A stretch of DNA of 64,000 bases, from positions 501,003 to 565,002 of the forward strand of contig NZ_JAGYPG010000003.1 of assembly GCF_018343625.1 (NCBI RefSeq), read 5' to 3'. This document shows, piece after piece, positions 7,727 to 17,037 of this stretch. The stretch is from Lederbergia citri. Its GTDB lineage: Bacteria; Bacillota; Bacilli; Bacillales; Bacillaceae_C. The position numbers were made by a program, and so were the translations under genes. The notes beneath the pieces were generated by a model. That model was given only the letters and a program-made list of their open reading frames with translations, ran no database searches and was not told the DNA's origin. The stretch's first letter is position 1, and every line of letters begins with the position of its first letter.

Positions 7727-8835
7727 CTTATGTCTGATTTTGTTTTTGGATTTTTTTTCTTCCTATTTCTAAACAAAGCAATAAGCAGTAATAGAAATGG
7801 AAGAATTGTTTGTACAAAGAGAGCAAAGGGTGGAAAAACAATCATATTAACCATAACAAATCTCATTGCACTTGGAATCGACCAGAAGGTAAATTCTATA
7901 AGTAAAAGTCCGATTGGCCAAATGATCAGTTTGTAATCTGATAGATTAAGCCACTGTGCCGTTCCTAGCACAACAGCATAATAAAATACGGATATTTTCA
8001 TAAAAGCCCCAACAATCCATACTGCCATTATAACGGATTCCAAGTTTTCAAAAAAATCGGCGTAGCTTATATAACGTCCCACGTTCATTAAAGGGTATAC
8101 TTTAGTAGCAGTTACTATTCCAAGTACAAAAAGTACAGTGAGGTTTACGATTACTAAAGTAATCATGATTGAAAAAACATTAATTAAACTGTATTTTAAT
8201 CCCTTTTTTTCATCTTTTAAAAATGGAAGAAGAAAAATGATAAGAAAAAATTCCGTAAACCATCCACCAAGTACAATAGAACCTTTTAGAGGTGGACCTA
8301 TGCCGTTTTCTAATATTGGTAGGATATTCCCTACATCATAATTTGGAATTAATAAGATGCATAAAATGAGGAGTGGAAAGACAAAAAGTGGAAAAAACAA
8401 TTGTGCAAGCCTACCTAATACTTCCAATCCTGCATGAACAGCCGCTGCACAAAGCAGAACCATCGACCCAACGATGACGACCATCGGGGTTTTAAATAAA
8501 AAAGAGCCAATGATGAATTCACTATAATCCCTAATAATTTGCCCAGTTGTTTGTATATAGAAAAATAAAATAATAAAGCTGATTATTTTACCTGGAATCT
8601 TCCCTATTATTTTTTCTATGGATTGAATTATTGTTTCTTTCGGGTAAAGTTTATAAAGCTTATATGCAATTAATACAGTTACAAAGCCAACTATCGACGA
8701 AAACATAGGTGAAATCCATAAGTCATGTGGAGCATACATTGCTGTTATGCTTGGAACTGAAAGGATAGCAGTAGCTACAATTGTAGGATACATCAACAAA
8801 GCCATCTGAAGAGATGAAATTCTTCCTTTCTCCAT
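7714..8835 (-). CDS. Spore germination receptor B subunit (GerAB/GerKB type), distal copy
   Basis: A 373-residue permease-like protein of the amino acid/polyamine/organocation superfamily with about ten membrane segments, located in the spore inner membrane. GerAB-type B subunits bind the germinant. The start SSLQMALLMYPTIVATAIL and the YPKETIIQSIEKIIGK loop are typical. It is very similar along its whole length to the protein encoded immediately upstream, so the two arose by tandem duplication. Differences are spread over the membrane segments, including those likely to form the ligand pocket. This may widen the range of germinants. It is the last gene of the receptor operon. Confidence 0.92.
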   Translation of the reverse strand: MEKGRISSLQMALLMYPTIVATAILSVPSITAMYAPHDLWISPMFSSIVGFVTVLIAYKLYKLYPKETIIQSIEKIIGKIPGKIISFIILFFYIQTTGQIIRDYSEFIIGSFLFKTPMVVIVGSMVLLCAAAVHAGLEVLGRLAQLFFPLFVFPLLILCILLIPNYDVGNILPILENGIGPPLKGSIVLGGWFTEFFLIIFLLPFLKDEKKGLKYSLINVFSIMITLVIVNLTVLFVLGIVTATKVYPLMNVGRYISYADFFENLESVIMAVWIVGAFMKISVFYYAVVLGTAQWLNLSDYKLIIWPIGLLLIEFTFWSIPSAMRFVMVNMIVFPPFALFVQTILPFLLLLIALFRNRKKKNPKTKSDISKST

Positions 8836-8873
8836 AACGAATGCTCCTTTCGTTAAAAAATATGTAGGATAAC

Positions 8874-8945
8874 TTATTTTCTCATGAACTTTCCAATGTT
8901 GGGTCTAATAGTCTTTTAAATATTGAATTTGGTCCACTGCAAAAT
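8874..8945 (-). pseudogene. Remnant of the small D-subunit gene between the two B genes
   Basis: On the minus strand this stretch encodes GPNSIFKRLLDPT, matching GPNSILEKLLDPT at the end of the intact 74-residue D-like gene near 10150. After that point a one-base deletion shifts the frame: the intact gene continues to GKFMRR and stop, while here translation ends at a TGA. The nucleotide match continues through the former stop region. No start or upstream part remains, because the stop of the proximal B gene abuts it. This is a footprint of duplication of a D-B unit. Confidence 0.75.
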
Positions 8946-8963
8946 CAATGAAAATTCAGTCAT

Positions 8964-10085
8964 TCATGTGCTCTTGCTAGTATTGGATGTTGTTTGCGTC
9001 TTCTTTTTCTTCCTATTCCTAAACAAAGCAATTAGAAGTAAAAAGAATGGGAGAATCGTTTGCATAAAGATTGAATAAGGTGCATACACGATAATAGCAA
9101 TCATGAAATTCCTCATTGTGTTTGGGAGAGACCAGAAGCTAAATTCTACAAGTATTATTGCGATTGGCCATATGATGAGCTTGTAGTCAGAAAGATTCAG
9201 CCACTGTGCCGTTCCTATAACAAGGGCATAGTAAGCAACAGAAATTTTAATAAAAGCTCCGACAATCCATACCGCCATAATAACGGATTCTAAGTTTTCG
9301 AAGAAATCACCGTAGCTTATGTAACGTCCAACATTCATTAACGGGTATACTTTAGACGCAGTTGTAATTCCTAGTACAAAAAGAACTGTTAGATTCACCA
9401 AAACTAACGTAACCATGATGCCAAGAACATTCGTAAAATTGTGTTTTAATACCTTTTTTTCATCTTTCAAAAAGGGAAGAAAAAAAATCATAAGAAAAAA
9501 TTCCGAAAACCAACCTCCCAGTACGATAGATCCTTTAAGAGGAGGGACAATGCCATGTTCTAAAATTGGAAATATATTCCCTACATCATAATTAGGAATT
9601 AATAAAAGAAACAATAAGAAAAGAGGTATTACAAACAACGGAAAAAATAATTGTGCTAGTCTTCCCAAAACTTCCACACCCGCATATATAGTTGCTGCAC
9701 AAAGCAGAACCATCGTCCCAGTGATTACAACCATTGGGGTCTTAAACAAAAAAGATCCAACGATGAATGAACTATAATCTCTTAATATTTCTCCAGTAGT
9801 CATTATATAAAAAAATAAAATGAAAAAACCGATTATTTTCCCCGGAACCTTGCCGATTATTTTTTCTACGGATTGGATGATGGTTTCTTTTGGATAAAGC
9901 TTATAAAGTTTATATGAAATCAATACCGTGGCAAAGCCAACTATGGAAGAAAAAATGGGGGACATCCATAAGTCGTGTGGAGCGTAGTGTGCTGTAATGC
10001 TAGGAACAGAAAGGATAGCGGTGGCTACGATTGTTGGATAGATAAGCATAGCCAGTTGAAGAGACGAAATCCTTCCTTTCTCCAT
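8964..10085 (-). CDS. Spore germination receptor B subunit (GerAB/GerKB type), proximal copy
   Basis: Tandem paralogue of the distal B subunit, also 373 residues when started at the ATG at 10085. That start is preferred because GGAAGGAG lies eight bases upstream; an ATG two codons earlier is too close to it. It has the same ten-helix APC-type architecture and ends in SKST like its partner. In GerA-type receptors A, B and C subunits form one complex, so two B subunits either compete for the same A/C pair or give receptors of different specificity. Genes A, C and D lie directly upstream on the same strand. Confidence 0.92.
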   Translation of the reverse strand: MEKGRISSLQLAMLIYPTIVATAILSVPSITAHYAPHDLWMSPIFSSIVGFATVLISYKLYKLYPKETIIQSVEKIIGKVPGKIIGFFILFFYIMTTGEILRDYSSFIVGSFLFKTPMVVITGTMVLLCAATIYAGVEVLGRLAQLFFPLFVIPLFLLFLLLIPNYDVGNIFPILEHGIVPPLKGSIVLGGWFSEFFLMIFFLPFLKDEKKVLKHNFTNVLGIMVTLVLVNLTVLFVLGITTASKVYPLMNVGRYISYGDFFENLESVIMAVWIVGAFIKISVAYYALVIGTAQWLNLSDYKLIIWPIAIILVEFSFWSLPNTMRNFMIAIIVYAPYSIFMQTILPFFLLLIALFRNRKKKKTQTTSNTSKST

Positions 10086-10127
10086 CACCATTTCTCCTTC
10101 CGATTTTAAAGAATTTAGTAGAAACGC

Positions 10128-10352
10128 TTATCTTCTCATGAATTTACCAAAGGTTGGGTCTAACAGTTTTTCAAGTATTGAATTTGGTCCTTCAATATAT
10201 TGCAGATTAAATAAAGATAAACCCCAAGCAATGAAAAGAAGGATAAAAAATGCCCATTTATCTTTTTTGGGAGCTTGTTTCATTTTTTTCCATGTAATAA
10301 AGATGATAAAAACGATTATTCCAGCCACTATAAAGAAAGTTCCCCATCTCAC
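10128..10352 (-). CDS. Small two-helix germinant receptor D-type subunit
   Basis: A 74-residue protein with two hydrophobic segments (about 4-22 and 33-52) separated by the basic loop KKMKQAPKKDK, and a short tail GPNSILEKLLDPTFGKF. Small two-helix proteins encoded inside ger operons are known as D subunits and modulate receptor activity in Bacillus spores. It starts with GTG two bases after the stop of the GerC-type gene, so translation is probably coupled. Part of its 3' end is repeated as a decayed copy between the two B genes. Confidence 0.75.
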   Translation of the reverse strand: MRWGTFFIVAGIIVFIIFITWKKMKQAPKKDKWAFFILLFIAWGLSLFNLQYIEGPNSILEKLLDPTFGKFMRR

Positions 10353-10354
10353 AA

Positions 10355-11530
10355 TTAATCACTCTTCTTTCTTCCAGCTGATTCATTTATATAACCCTGT
10401 CTTTTTATATGGGCTTTTACATCAATCACAACATCCACCTCTGGAAATTTTTCATTCCAGCGTTTTTCTACCCTTTCCCATTCTTTTGGATATTTGCGAT
10501 GAAAATCTTTGGCAAAGTCTACAATATCGGCATTTAGCTTATTTTGTATTAAATCAATCGCTAACTGTACTCTTCCTTGAATTTTTTTTTCGTACGCTTT
10601 TTCTATTATTTTGATTGCTTTTTCACTTGTAATATCTAAATTTGTTGTGTTTAGTACGATAGAACCTTCCGTTTCTATTTTTACTTTCATGGTCCATTTA
10701 TTATTTTGTATTTTAGGGATTAAATTGATGTTTGCAAATACAGGACTTAATGAAATTTCTCCATGGTCATCATTTACTCGAATCGTTACAGTGTAATCTT
10801 TTAATTCGTCTTTAAGCCAAAGTATGCCTCTTGTTTCTTTCTCTGACATTTTTCCAATCATTTTGTCATTTTTAAAAACAGCAGTTCCATAAATATGAGC
10901 ATATTTACTAGTTTGTCCTTGCATTTGCTTTTCTTTAGAAATTTTCAAATAAGGGAGGGATGCAGCACTTGAATTTCCTATCAGCATTTCCTCAAGATCT
11001 TGCAAAGTTACTTTAATACCTGTGGTTAGTTTTGATTGCTCTTTGATTCTTTCTGATGAATAGCGCTCCAGCACAGCAGGCATTTCAAGGACTTCTTTTG
11101 CTTTACTCGCTACAAACATTAATGCTCTTTCTCTAGGTTGGGGTTGGCGCAGTAGATAGTCGATATGATTTTGTATGCCTCGTTTAGCTACTTTTTCGCC
11201 AAATATAAAAACTTTACATTGCCCCCAGAAAAGTTTGCGTGATAGCTTGCCTTGAATCTTAGATAATGCATCTGCAATATTATAGCCCTTTTGAGAAGTG
11301 ATGAAGGTAACGGGACCAGCACTTCCTGGACCACCTGAACCACCAGTAGAAAAAGACTTTGGTATAAAAATCTGTAATGTGAGTTCGATTTTACCATTCT
11401 CTTCTATGTCAAAAGCTGCTGCCGTGATAATAGCCTGATCATTAATTTCAATTCTATCCCAACATCCAGTTAATAAAACGAGCATTCCCATGAAAAGTAT
11501 TGAATGCAGTATTATCTTCATATTCCTCAA
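10355..11530 (-). CDS. Spore germination receptor C subunit, lipoprotein (GerAC type)
   Basis: A 391-residue lipoprotein with signal peptide and lipobox LLTGC (Cys at about 23), followed by WDRIEIND, the standard start of mature Ger(x)C proteins. It anchors to the outer face of the spore inner membrane and is needed for a functional receptor together with A and B. Length and the KGYNIADALSKIQGKLSRKL-type region fit the family. The gene order A-C-D-B differs from the classic A-B-C order of gerA, and resembles the gerK-type arrangement. Confidence 0.93.
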   Translation of the reverse strand: MRNMKIILHSILFMGMLVLLTGCWDRIEINDQAIITAAAFDIEENGKIELTLQIFIPKSFSTGGSGGPGSAGPVTFITSQKGYNIADALSKIQGKLSRKLFWGQCKVFIFGEKVAKRGIQNHIDYLLRQPQPRERALMFVASKAKEVLEMPAVLERYSSERIKEQSKLTTGIKVTLQDLEEMLIGNSSAASLPYLKISKEKQMQGQTSKYAHIYGTAVFKNDKMIGKMSEKETRGILWLKDELKDYTVTIRVNDDHGEISLSPVFANINLIPKIQNNKWTMKVKIETEGSIVLNTTNLDITSEKAIKIIEKAYEKKIQGRVQLAIDLIQNKLNADIVDFAKDFHRKYPKEWERVEKRWNEKFPEVDVVIDVKAHIKRQGYINESAGRKKSD

Positions 11531-11550
11531 TCAATCCCTTACGGATATCT

Positions 11551-13104
11551 TTAAGATTCCCCTCCCTTTTCGGGTCCAGGTTTCAGATTTTGTACTTGTC
11601 GGTACTTATTGTAACTTCCAGTGAGATGTGGCCGTTTGTCCATCTTCCAGAAAGGGGATCTCCATAAAACAGAATGCACCTCACTTTTTTGGATAGGAGC
11701 AAGCGGCGTTAAATAAGGAACTCCGAGAGAACGGAGACTGCAAAGATGAATGGCAATGGCAATTACTCCTAGCATGATCCCTAGTAATCCTAAAGAGCTT
11801 CCTAGTAAAATGATAGGAAAGCGTAGCATTCTAATGGCAATTCCGGCAACATATCTAGGGATTAAAAATGACGCAATTCCTGTAATCGCCACGACTATAA
11901 CCATGGGAGCTGATACTAACCCCGCTTGAACAGCAGACTGCCCAATTACGAGTGCTCCAACGATACTGATAGCGGAACCAATTTGTTTCGGTAAGCGAAT
12001 CCCCGCTTCCCTTAGCGCTTCAAAAGTTATTTCCATTAAAAGAACCTCAACGATTGCAGGAAAAGGGACTGTTTCTCTTGCAGAGGCAATACTAAACAAC
12101 AATGTCCCTGGAATCATTTCTTGGTGAAAAGTCGTTATAGCTACATAAATTGCAGGAAGAAAAAGAGATATCCCTGTGAATAAATAACGTAACCAACGAA
12201 TTAAAGAACTGATTATGTATCTTTGATAATAATCTTCTGGTGTTTGAAGCAAGGAAAAGAACGTAATGGGAGCAATGATAGAAAAAGGAGTTCCCTCAAC
12301 TAAGATGGCTATACGTCCTTCTAATAAATTGCTGCACACTACATCAGGGCGTTCTGTTGAAAGAAACTGTGGAAAAGGTGAATAAGGGTTGTCTTCTATT
12401 AATTCCTCAATGTATTCACTCTCTAGAATCGCGTCTACATTTATTCGTTTTAGGCGATTTTCAACTTCCGTAACCAATGTTTGATCAACAAGTCCTTCAA
12501 CGTAGGTAATAGCGACGGTTGTTGTTGTATACTTGCCAATTTTCATTGTTTTGATTTTCAATGCAGGACTTTTAATGATACGACGTATTAAAGATGTGTT
12601 AACCCCGAGCGATTCCACAAAACCTTCCCGTGGTCCTTTAATGACTGATTCACTCTCAGGTTCTTCTACTGCTCTCTTTTCGGATTTTGCTAACCCTAAA
12701 GATAATGCATAATTTTGCCCGTCAATTAGAATGATGGGATTGCCGCTTGAGATGGATTCTATGCAGTCCGCAAATAATTGTATTTTTTTAATTTTGCTGA
12801 CGGGTAATTTATTAAAAACGAGTTCATTGAAAGGTTCATCTTTCGTTTGATTTTTCGTTAGTGGAGTCAATACATATTCTTCAATCCCCTCTACGTCGGA
12901 AAGACCTTCAATATATATAATTACGGCGAGATTTTTTTCAAATATAAGAAACGAGCGAATTACAACGTCATAGCAGTTATTGTAAATTTCACGAAACTTC
13001 ACGAGGTTTTCATCCATGTTGTTTAGCAGGGCATCTTGCGGCTTGGGAGGTTGTTGCTTTTCCTTCTTTGTCTTTTTAAATAATCCATTAACATTGCGAA
13101 TCAA
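11551..13104 (-). CDS. Spore germination receptor A subunit (GerAA type)
   Basis: A 517-residue receptor subunit with a soluble N-terminal part of about 300 residues, including FAYVEG-like ITYVEGLVDQ and PQFLSTERPDVVCSNLLEGR, then a membrane domain of four or five helices and a short basic C-terminal tail. In B. subtilis GerAA forms an oligomeric channel that releases monovalent cations at the onset of germination. The TTG start has GGAGG eight bases upstream. It is the first gene of the operon. The gap before it could hold a sigma-G promoter (GTATAA, 18 bases, TTATAAA), but the match is weak. Confidence 0.93.
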   Translation of the reverse strand: MIRNVNGLFKKTKKEKQQPPKPQDALLNNMDENLVKFREIYNNCYDVVIRSFLIFEKNLAVIIYIEGLSDVEGIEEYVLTPLTKNQTKDEPFNELVFNKLPVSKIKKIQLFADCIESISSGNPIILIDGQNYALSLGLAKSEKRAVEEPESESVIKGPREGFVESLGVNTSLIRRIIKSPALKIKTMKIGKYTTTTVAITYVEGLVDQTLVTEVENRLKRINVDAILESEYIEELIEDNPYSPFPQFLSTERPDVVCSNLLEGRIAILVEGTPFSIIAPITFFSLLQTPEDYYQRYIISSLIRWLRYLFTGISLFLPAIYVAITTFHQEMIPGTLLFSIASARETVPFPAIVEVLLMEITFEALREAGIRLPKQIGSAISIVGALVIGQSAVQAGLVSAPMVIVVAITGIASFLIPRYVAGIAIRMLRFPIILLGSSLGLLGIMLGVIAIAIHLCSLRSLGVPYLTPLAPIQKSEVHSVLWRSPFWKMDKRPHLTGSYNKYRQVQNLKPGPEKGGES

Positions 13105-13188
13105 GCAAAAAACCTCCTGTTTCTACAAATTGATATTTACCATTTTTATAATTCTTCTTTAAGGAAATTTTATACAGGCGTAAGGGAT

Positions 13189-13923
13189 TTATATTTTCTT
13201 AATGTTCCAGATAAGTGCATCTACTCCTTGAGAATAGTGAAAAATGGGAGTTTCATTCTCAAAGTCAAAATTAAAAGGTCTACAAAGATCGTTTGAATGT
13301 ATGGTAGCCTCTGCTCTTTGCAGAGGCCATGGATGATGGTGAATGTCTAGACAATAGACATTCGATTTTTGATTATGACTAAAAAAGCAATACCGTTCCG
13401 TTAGCCAATGGTCGAGCGTCATATTTTCAGGGTAAAAGATTTCCGATTTAGGAGTATAAGATCCTTTACAGATAATAGGGATATGATGATTTCGATTACT
13501 TTCAAAATGATAGGACTGTTCTATTTTCTGAAAAGATATTTTCGCTGGATGATAAGGCACATGAAGCCATCTTTTTGCCAGGCTACAGGAAGTCCAATCG
13601 TCAACATCTAAGGACAAAAAATAAATGCCCGGTTTATCATTGCATCTTACATAGGTTCGCAGATTGATTTCTGGAAATGCCGGACGTATAGAAACAGGCG
13701 GAAATCCACGCGGGAAAATACCATCAATTTTAAAAACAATCACACCTAACCAAGCATAGTCTTCGAAAGTGTCTATTTCTACAGCAGAAGGAATATATGG
13801 CTGTAATTTTTCAGGTTTGATAGGAAGATGCATGAACAACACATCTCTCCACTTCTGCCGCATGATCCAATATTTGGATGGAATCGGATAAGGACGATGT
13901 TCCGTTATTTTTAAGACATCCAT
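13189..13923 (-). CDS. DUF2071 (YqjF-like) protein
   Basis: A 244-residue cytoplasmic protein matching the YqjF/DUF2071 family of Bacillus, whose acetoacetate-decarboxylase-like fold is known but whose role is not. Family features seen are WRDVLFMHLPIKPEKLQPYIP near residue 26, AWLGVIVFKIDG near 57, and the alternating motif YFLSLDVDD near 100. It lies downstream of nothing obviously related and is divergent from the glutamate-synthase-like gene. No function can be assigned. Confidence 0.8.
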   Translation of the reverse strand: MDVLKITEHRPYPIPSKYWIMRQKWRDVLFMHLPIKPEKLQPYIPSAVEIDTFEDYAWLGVIVFKIDGIFPRGFPPVSIRPAFPEINLRTYVRCNDKPGIYFLSLDVDDWTSCSLAKRWLHVPYHPAKISFQKIEQSYHFESNRNHHIPIICKGSYTPKSEIFYPENMTLDHWLTERYCFFSHNQKSNVYCLDIHHHPWPLQRAEATIHSNDLCRPFNFDFENETPIFHYSQGVDALIWNIKKI

Positions 13924-14037
13924 GAAGATGTACTCCTTTTTTCCATAGTCTTTTCTCAGCCATACGTTTTATACGGCATAGACATATTTTTCCTGAGTAC
14001 GGAAATAATAGGAGAAAAATATTGTGGAGAACAAACA

Positions 14038-15450
14038 ATGAATACGTTTTTACTATTTGTGTTATTAGGGTTAGTTACGATCATGTTTTTGTTTTTCCTT
14101 TTTATGCTTTTCGGATGGCGTTGGATGATGAAAAAAATGGTAAAGAAAATCGGGAAAATTATTTTATCCGATAGCTACCAAGAAAACCTTATAGAAATGA
14201 TTCCAGGGTTTAGGCATATCGGAATTCAAAATGTACTAGAAAACAACCTAAGAGCCGCATCAGGTGATTTACTTCATCGTCCTTTAGGATCATCTAAAAC
14301 TTGGCCGAATTTTGATTCGATAACGTTTTTACCGGCACAAACATCTCCTTTTGCAGTTGATGGCGAAGATGAGGTCGATTTGAAAGTAACGATTGGCCCG
14401 AATGCCAAAAAACCAATGGACATTGAAATCCCACTTATGATTAGTGGAATGGGGTATGGGGTTGCCTTAAGTGAAGAGGTTCGCCTTTCTCTCGCAGAAG
14501 CGGCAAGTAATGTCGGAACAGCCATTAATTCCGGCGAGGGCGGTGTTATGCCGGAAGAACTTGAAAAAGCAGGGAAATATATTTTACAGTTTGGAAAAAC
14601 GGAATGGGCAAAAGAAGAAGATTTAATCAAACAAGCTGATATGGTTGAAATTAAACTCGGTCAAGGCGCTATGATGGCGATGGGATTAAAGATTTCCCCT
14701 AAAAACTTAACTGGGAATGCCCGTAAAGTGATGGGATTAAAAGAAAATGAAACAGCTGTTATTCATGAGCATTTTTTTGAAAACCAAACATTAAAAGATA
14801 TTAAGGAGCTTGTCGATGAACTTCGAAGTGTAACTGGCGGAGTGCCGATTGGAGTCAAAATGGGGGCTGGTGGAAAAATTGAAGAAGATATCGACCATTT
14901 GATTGAGATAGGTGTCGATTTCATTGCAATTGATGGGGCTCAAGCAGCTACTTTAGGCGCAGCGCCTATTCTATCAGATGATTTTGGGATTCCTACGTTG
15001 TATGCAGTTGTTAGGGCAATAAACCATCTAGAAAAAAGAAAAATGAAAGGTAAAATCAGCTTGATTGTGTCAGGGGGATTATTTGTACCAGGACATTTTT
15101 TAAAAGTACTGACGCTAGGGGCGGATGCTGTTTATATAGGATCTGCTATTTTGTTCGCCGTTGCACACGCTCAAATTTTTCATTCAGTTCCTTTTGAGCC
15201 TCCGACGCAGGTTGTGTGGAATGAAGGGAAATTCAAAGATGAGTTTAAAGTAGAGGATGGAGTGAAGGCGGCTGAGAAATATCTGACAGCTTGCACGGAA
15301 GAAATTAAAACAGCCTTAAGGGCAATGGGAAAGCGTTCCTTAAAGGATCTATCGAAAAAAGATATTGTTTCTTATGATGAAACGATTGCAAAATATGTCG
15401 GCATCCCATTTTCATTTGAGCCTTGGACGGATAAAACAAAAAGCAAATAA
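14038..15450 (+). CDS. Glutamate synthase-like FMN-binding protein (YerD-like)
   Basis: A 470-residue protein with one N-terminal membrane helix (about 3-27) followed by a glutamate-synthase alpha-subunit-like TIM barrel. The barrel motifs PLMISGMGYGVALSEEV, NSGEGGVMPEEL and IKLGQGAMMAMG, and the later FMN-site region IAIDGAQAATLGAAP, correspond to the FMN/2-oxoglutarate domain of GltB. The glutaminase domain and the iron-sulfur partner are absent, so it is not a complete glutamate synthase. B. subtilis YerD is similar, with no firmly known role. A bidirectional terminator separates it from the convergent MFS gene. Confidence 0.85.
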   Translation: MNTFLLFVLLGLVTIMFLFFLFMLFGWRWMMKKMVKKIGKIILSDSYQENLIEMIPGFRHIGIQNVLENNLRAASGDLLHRPLGSSKTWPNFDSITFLPAQTSPFAVDGEDEVDLKVTIGPNAKKPMDIEIPLMISGMGYGVALSEEVRLSLAEAASNVGTAINSGEGGVMPEELEKAGKYILQFGKTEWAKEEDLIKQADMVEIKLGQGAMMAMGLKISPKNLTGNARKVMGLKENETAVIHEHFFENQTLKDIKELVDELRSVTGGVPIGVKMGAGGKIEEDIDHLIEIGVDFIAIDGAQAATLGAAPILSDDFGIPTLYAVVRAINHLEKRKMKGKISLIVSGGLFVPGHFLKVLTLGADAVYIGSAILFAVAHAQIFHSVPFEPPTQVVWNEGKFKDEFKVEDGVKAAEKYLTACTEEIKTALRAMGKRSLKDLSKKDIVSYDETIAKYVGIPFSFEPWTDKTKSK

Positions 15451-15475
15451 AAAGCCAGCTTTTTAGGCTGGCTTT
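15451..15475. terminator. Bidirectional terminator between convergent genes
   Basis: AAAGCCAGC (15451-15459) pairs with GCTGGCTTT (15467-15475) around a T-rich 7-base loop. A-tracts and T-tracts flank it so that it can serve both the FMN-protein gene and the opposing MFS gene; it overlaps the end of the MFS reading frame. Confidence 0.75.
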
Positions 15476-16662
15476 CGCACACTGCTTTTAATCACAATGT
15501 AAAAATATAAAAGGATAGAACAAAGTACAGATATTGCAGCGACACTATAAATTGAGCTATAACCTAACCAATGGCCGATTTGTCCAAAAGCAATTGCTCC
15601 AATTCCAACACCTAAATCAAAAAACGAGAAGAAGGTTGCATTTGCCATCCCGCGGCGATTTGCAGATGATTCTTTTACAGACCATGCTTGCAGTGCTGGT
15701 TGCACCGTTCCAAAGCCCAATCCGTAAAGGATAGCTGCAGTGAAAAGAATCAAACTGTTCGGCAACCAAGAAAGGAGCAACATGGAAATGAGAATCAATA
15801 ATGTGCCCGGTAGGAATACTGCCTTATGTCCTCTTGTATCGTACAATTTTCCGGCAAAGGTACGTGTGATCATTAATGCTGCAGCGTAAAGTAAAAAGTA
15901 CCATTGAATCCCCTCAATTCCTTTTTGAGCTGAATATAGAGGTAAAAAGGATGCAATACCACCAAAAGTGACAGTGATGAAAAATAACAACAATGATGGC
16001 GGCAAGGCAGTTTTTTCGTAAAAATCCCATTTTTTCACCGGCGGAGTAGCTTTCGCTTCCACCTTTTTGAAGCGGATTCTAGAGGATAATAAAAAAGCTA
16101 ATAAGCCAAGCAGAGCACAAATTAAAAATAATTGTGTAAACGAAATAACACCTACTAAAGCAAGTCCTAAAGAGGGACCGAATGCAAGCGCAATATTCCC
16201 TGAAAGACCATAATATCCCATGCCTTCCCCGCGTTTATTAGCGGGAATAAGGTCAGTGGCGATCGTTCCGGAGGCTGTCGTCGAAAAGCCCCATCCTAAT
16301 CCTTGAATAATTCTCATAATAAATAAGAAAAGCAGACTTTTTACAAATCCGAAAGAACCGACCGAAAATATAAATATACCTAGTCCAGTTAAAAAAACGA
16401 AACGTCTGCCTTTCGTTTCTAAAGAATGTCCAGCGCTCGGTCGAATGAGAAGCGCAGAAAAGGTAAAAATACCAACAACGATTCCAATTAGCTGATCATT
16501 CCCACCTAGCTCTTCAACAAATAAAGGAAGAGTGGGTAATGTCATTTGAAACCCAAGAAAAACAAAAAAATTGGACAGACAGATCAATATAAAATCCCTA
16601 GTCCATATTTTATCGGAACTCTCACTCTGACGAGGAGCTTCCTTAGCGAGTGGACTACCCAA
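15463..16662 (-). CDS. MFS transporter, drug/metabolite exporter type
   Basis: A 399-residue major facilitator protein with 12 predicted membrane helices, one of the usual lengths for proton-driven exporters. The loop 2-3 motif appears as GHSLETKGRRFVFLTG (a variant of GxxxDrxGRR), and RIIQGLGWGFSTTASGTIATDLIP is motif B/C typical of drug:proton antiporters of the DHA1 group. No substrate can be read from the sequence and there is no adjacent regulator. The start is just after a weak GGAGGAGA site. Confidence 0.88.
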   Translation of the reverse strand: MGSPLAKEAPRQSESSDKIWTRDFILICLSNFFVFLGFQMTLPTLPLFVEELGGNDQLIGIVVGIFTFSALLIRPSAGHSLETKGRRFVFLTGLGIFIFSVGSFGFVKSLLFLFIMRIIQGLGWGFSTTASGTIATDLIPANKRGEGMGYYGLSGNIALAFGPSLGLALVGVISFTQLFLICALLGLLAFLLSSRIRFKKVEAKATPPVKKWDFYEKTALPPSLLLFFITVTFGGIASFLPLYSAQKGIEGIQWYFLLYAAALMITRTFAGKLYDTRGHKAVFLPGTLLILISMLLLSWLPNSLILFTAAILYGLGFGTVQPALQAWSVKESSANRRGMANATFFSFFDLGVGIGAIAFGQIGHWLGYSSIYSVAAISVLCSILLYFYIVIKSSVRKPA

Positions 16663-16822
16663 AACAATCTCCTCCTAATATTTAGTCTCCCGAAACATAG
16701 TTAATATTCTACACGACTTAACGTGAAAATAGAAATTATTTTTTCTGAGATTTTTTTTGATTTAACAGGTAAATATTCAGGTGGTAGGCTATAGTCCTTC
16801 ATATAGTGTTTATTGCCGTTCT

Positions 16823-16927
16823 GGGATGCTCTATACCTGTTCATGGTGGATTCTATTGTCGCTCAAAAGGACTGTATTCCTGTTCGGGACGACTCTATTC
16901 CCGTTCAAGCGGATGCTATTCTCGTTC
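16823..16927. repeat. 21-bp intergenic tandem repeat array (five units)
   Basis: Five imperfect units of 20-22 bp, each with a core close to CTATTCCCGTTC, follow one another. On the other strand the core reads GAACGGGAATAG. An open frame across it gives a low-complexity Ser/Cys/Tyr/Arg peptide and has no ribosome binding site, so it is not taken as a gene. The rest of 16663-17024 holds the MFS upstream region and the HAD terminator. A related two-unit array occurs at 59270-59311. Confidence 0.6.
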
Positions 16928-17005
16928 ACCTTTATCTTACCTAGCTCTCAGAAAACGTGATGACCTTTCAGCGTCATTGGTGAAAAGTGTCCATTCAACT
17001 ATAAA

Positions 17006-17037
17006 CAAAAAGGAGCAATCTAAATTATGATTGCTCC
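17006..17037 (-). terminator. Rho-independent terminator of the HAD gene
   Basis: On the minus strand GGAGCAATC pairs with GATTGCTCC around an 8-base loop and is followed by TTTTTG. The stem begins inside the last codons of the HAD gene. Confidence 0.8.

Noticed and set aside
10138..10614. 158-residue plus-strand reading frame
   Set aside because: It runs opposite the D- and C-subunit genes of the receptor operon, which have strong family matches; it has no ribosome binding site.
16823..16927. CRISPR array
   Set aside because: Units are contiguous and imperfect, with no unique spacers, and no cas genes are present.
16806..17030. A 74-residue plus-strand reading frame rich in Ser, Cys, Tyr and Arg
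   Set aside because: It is the translation of the 21-bp tandem repeat, lacks a ribosome binding site and overlaps the HAD terminator.
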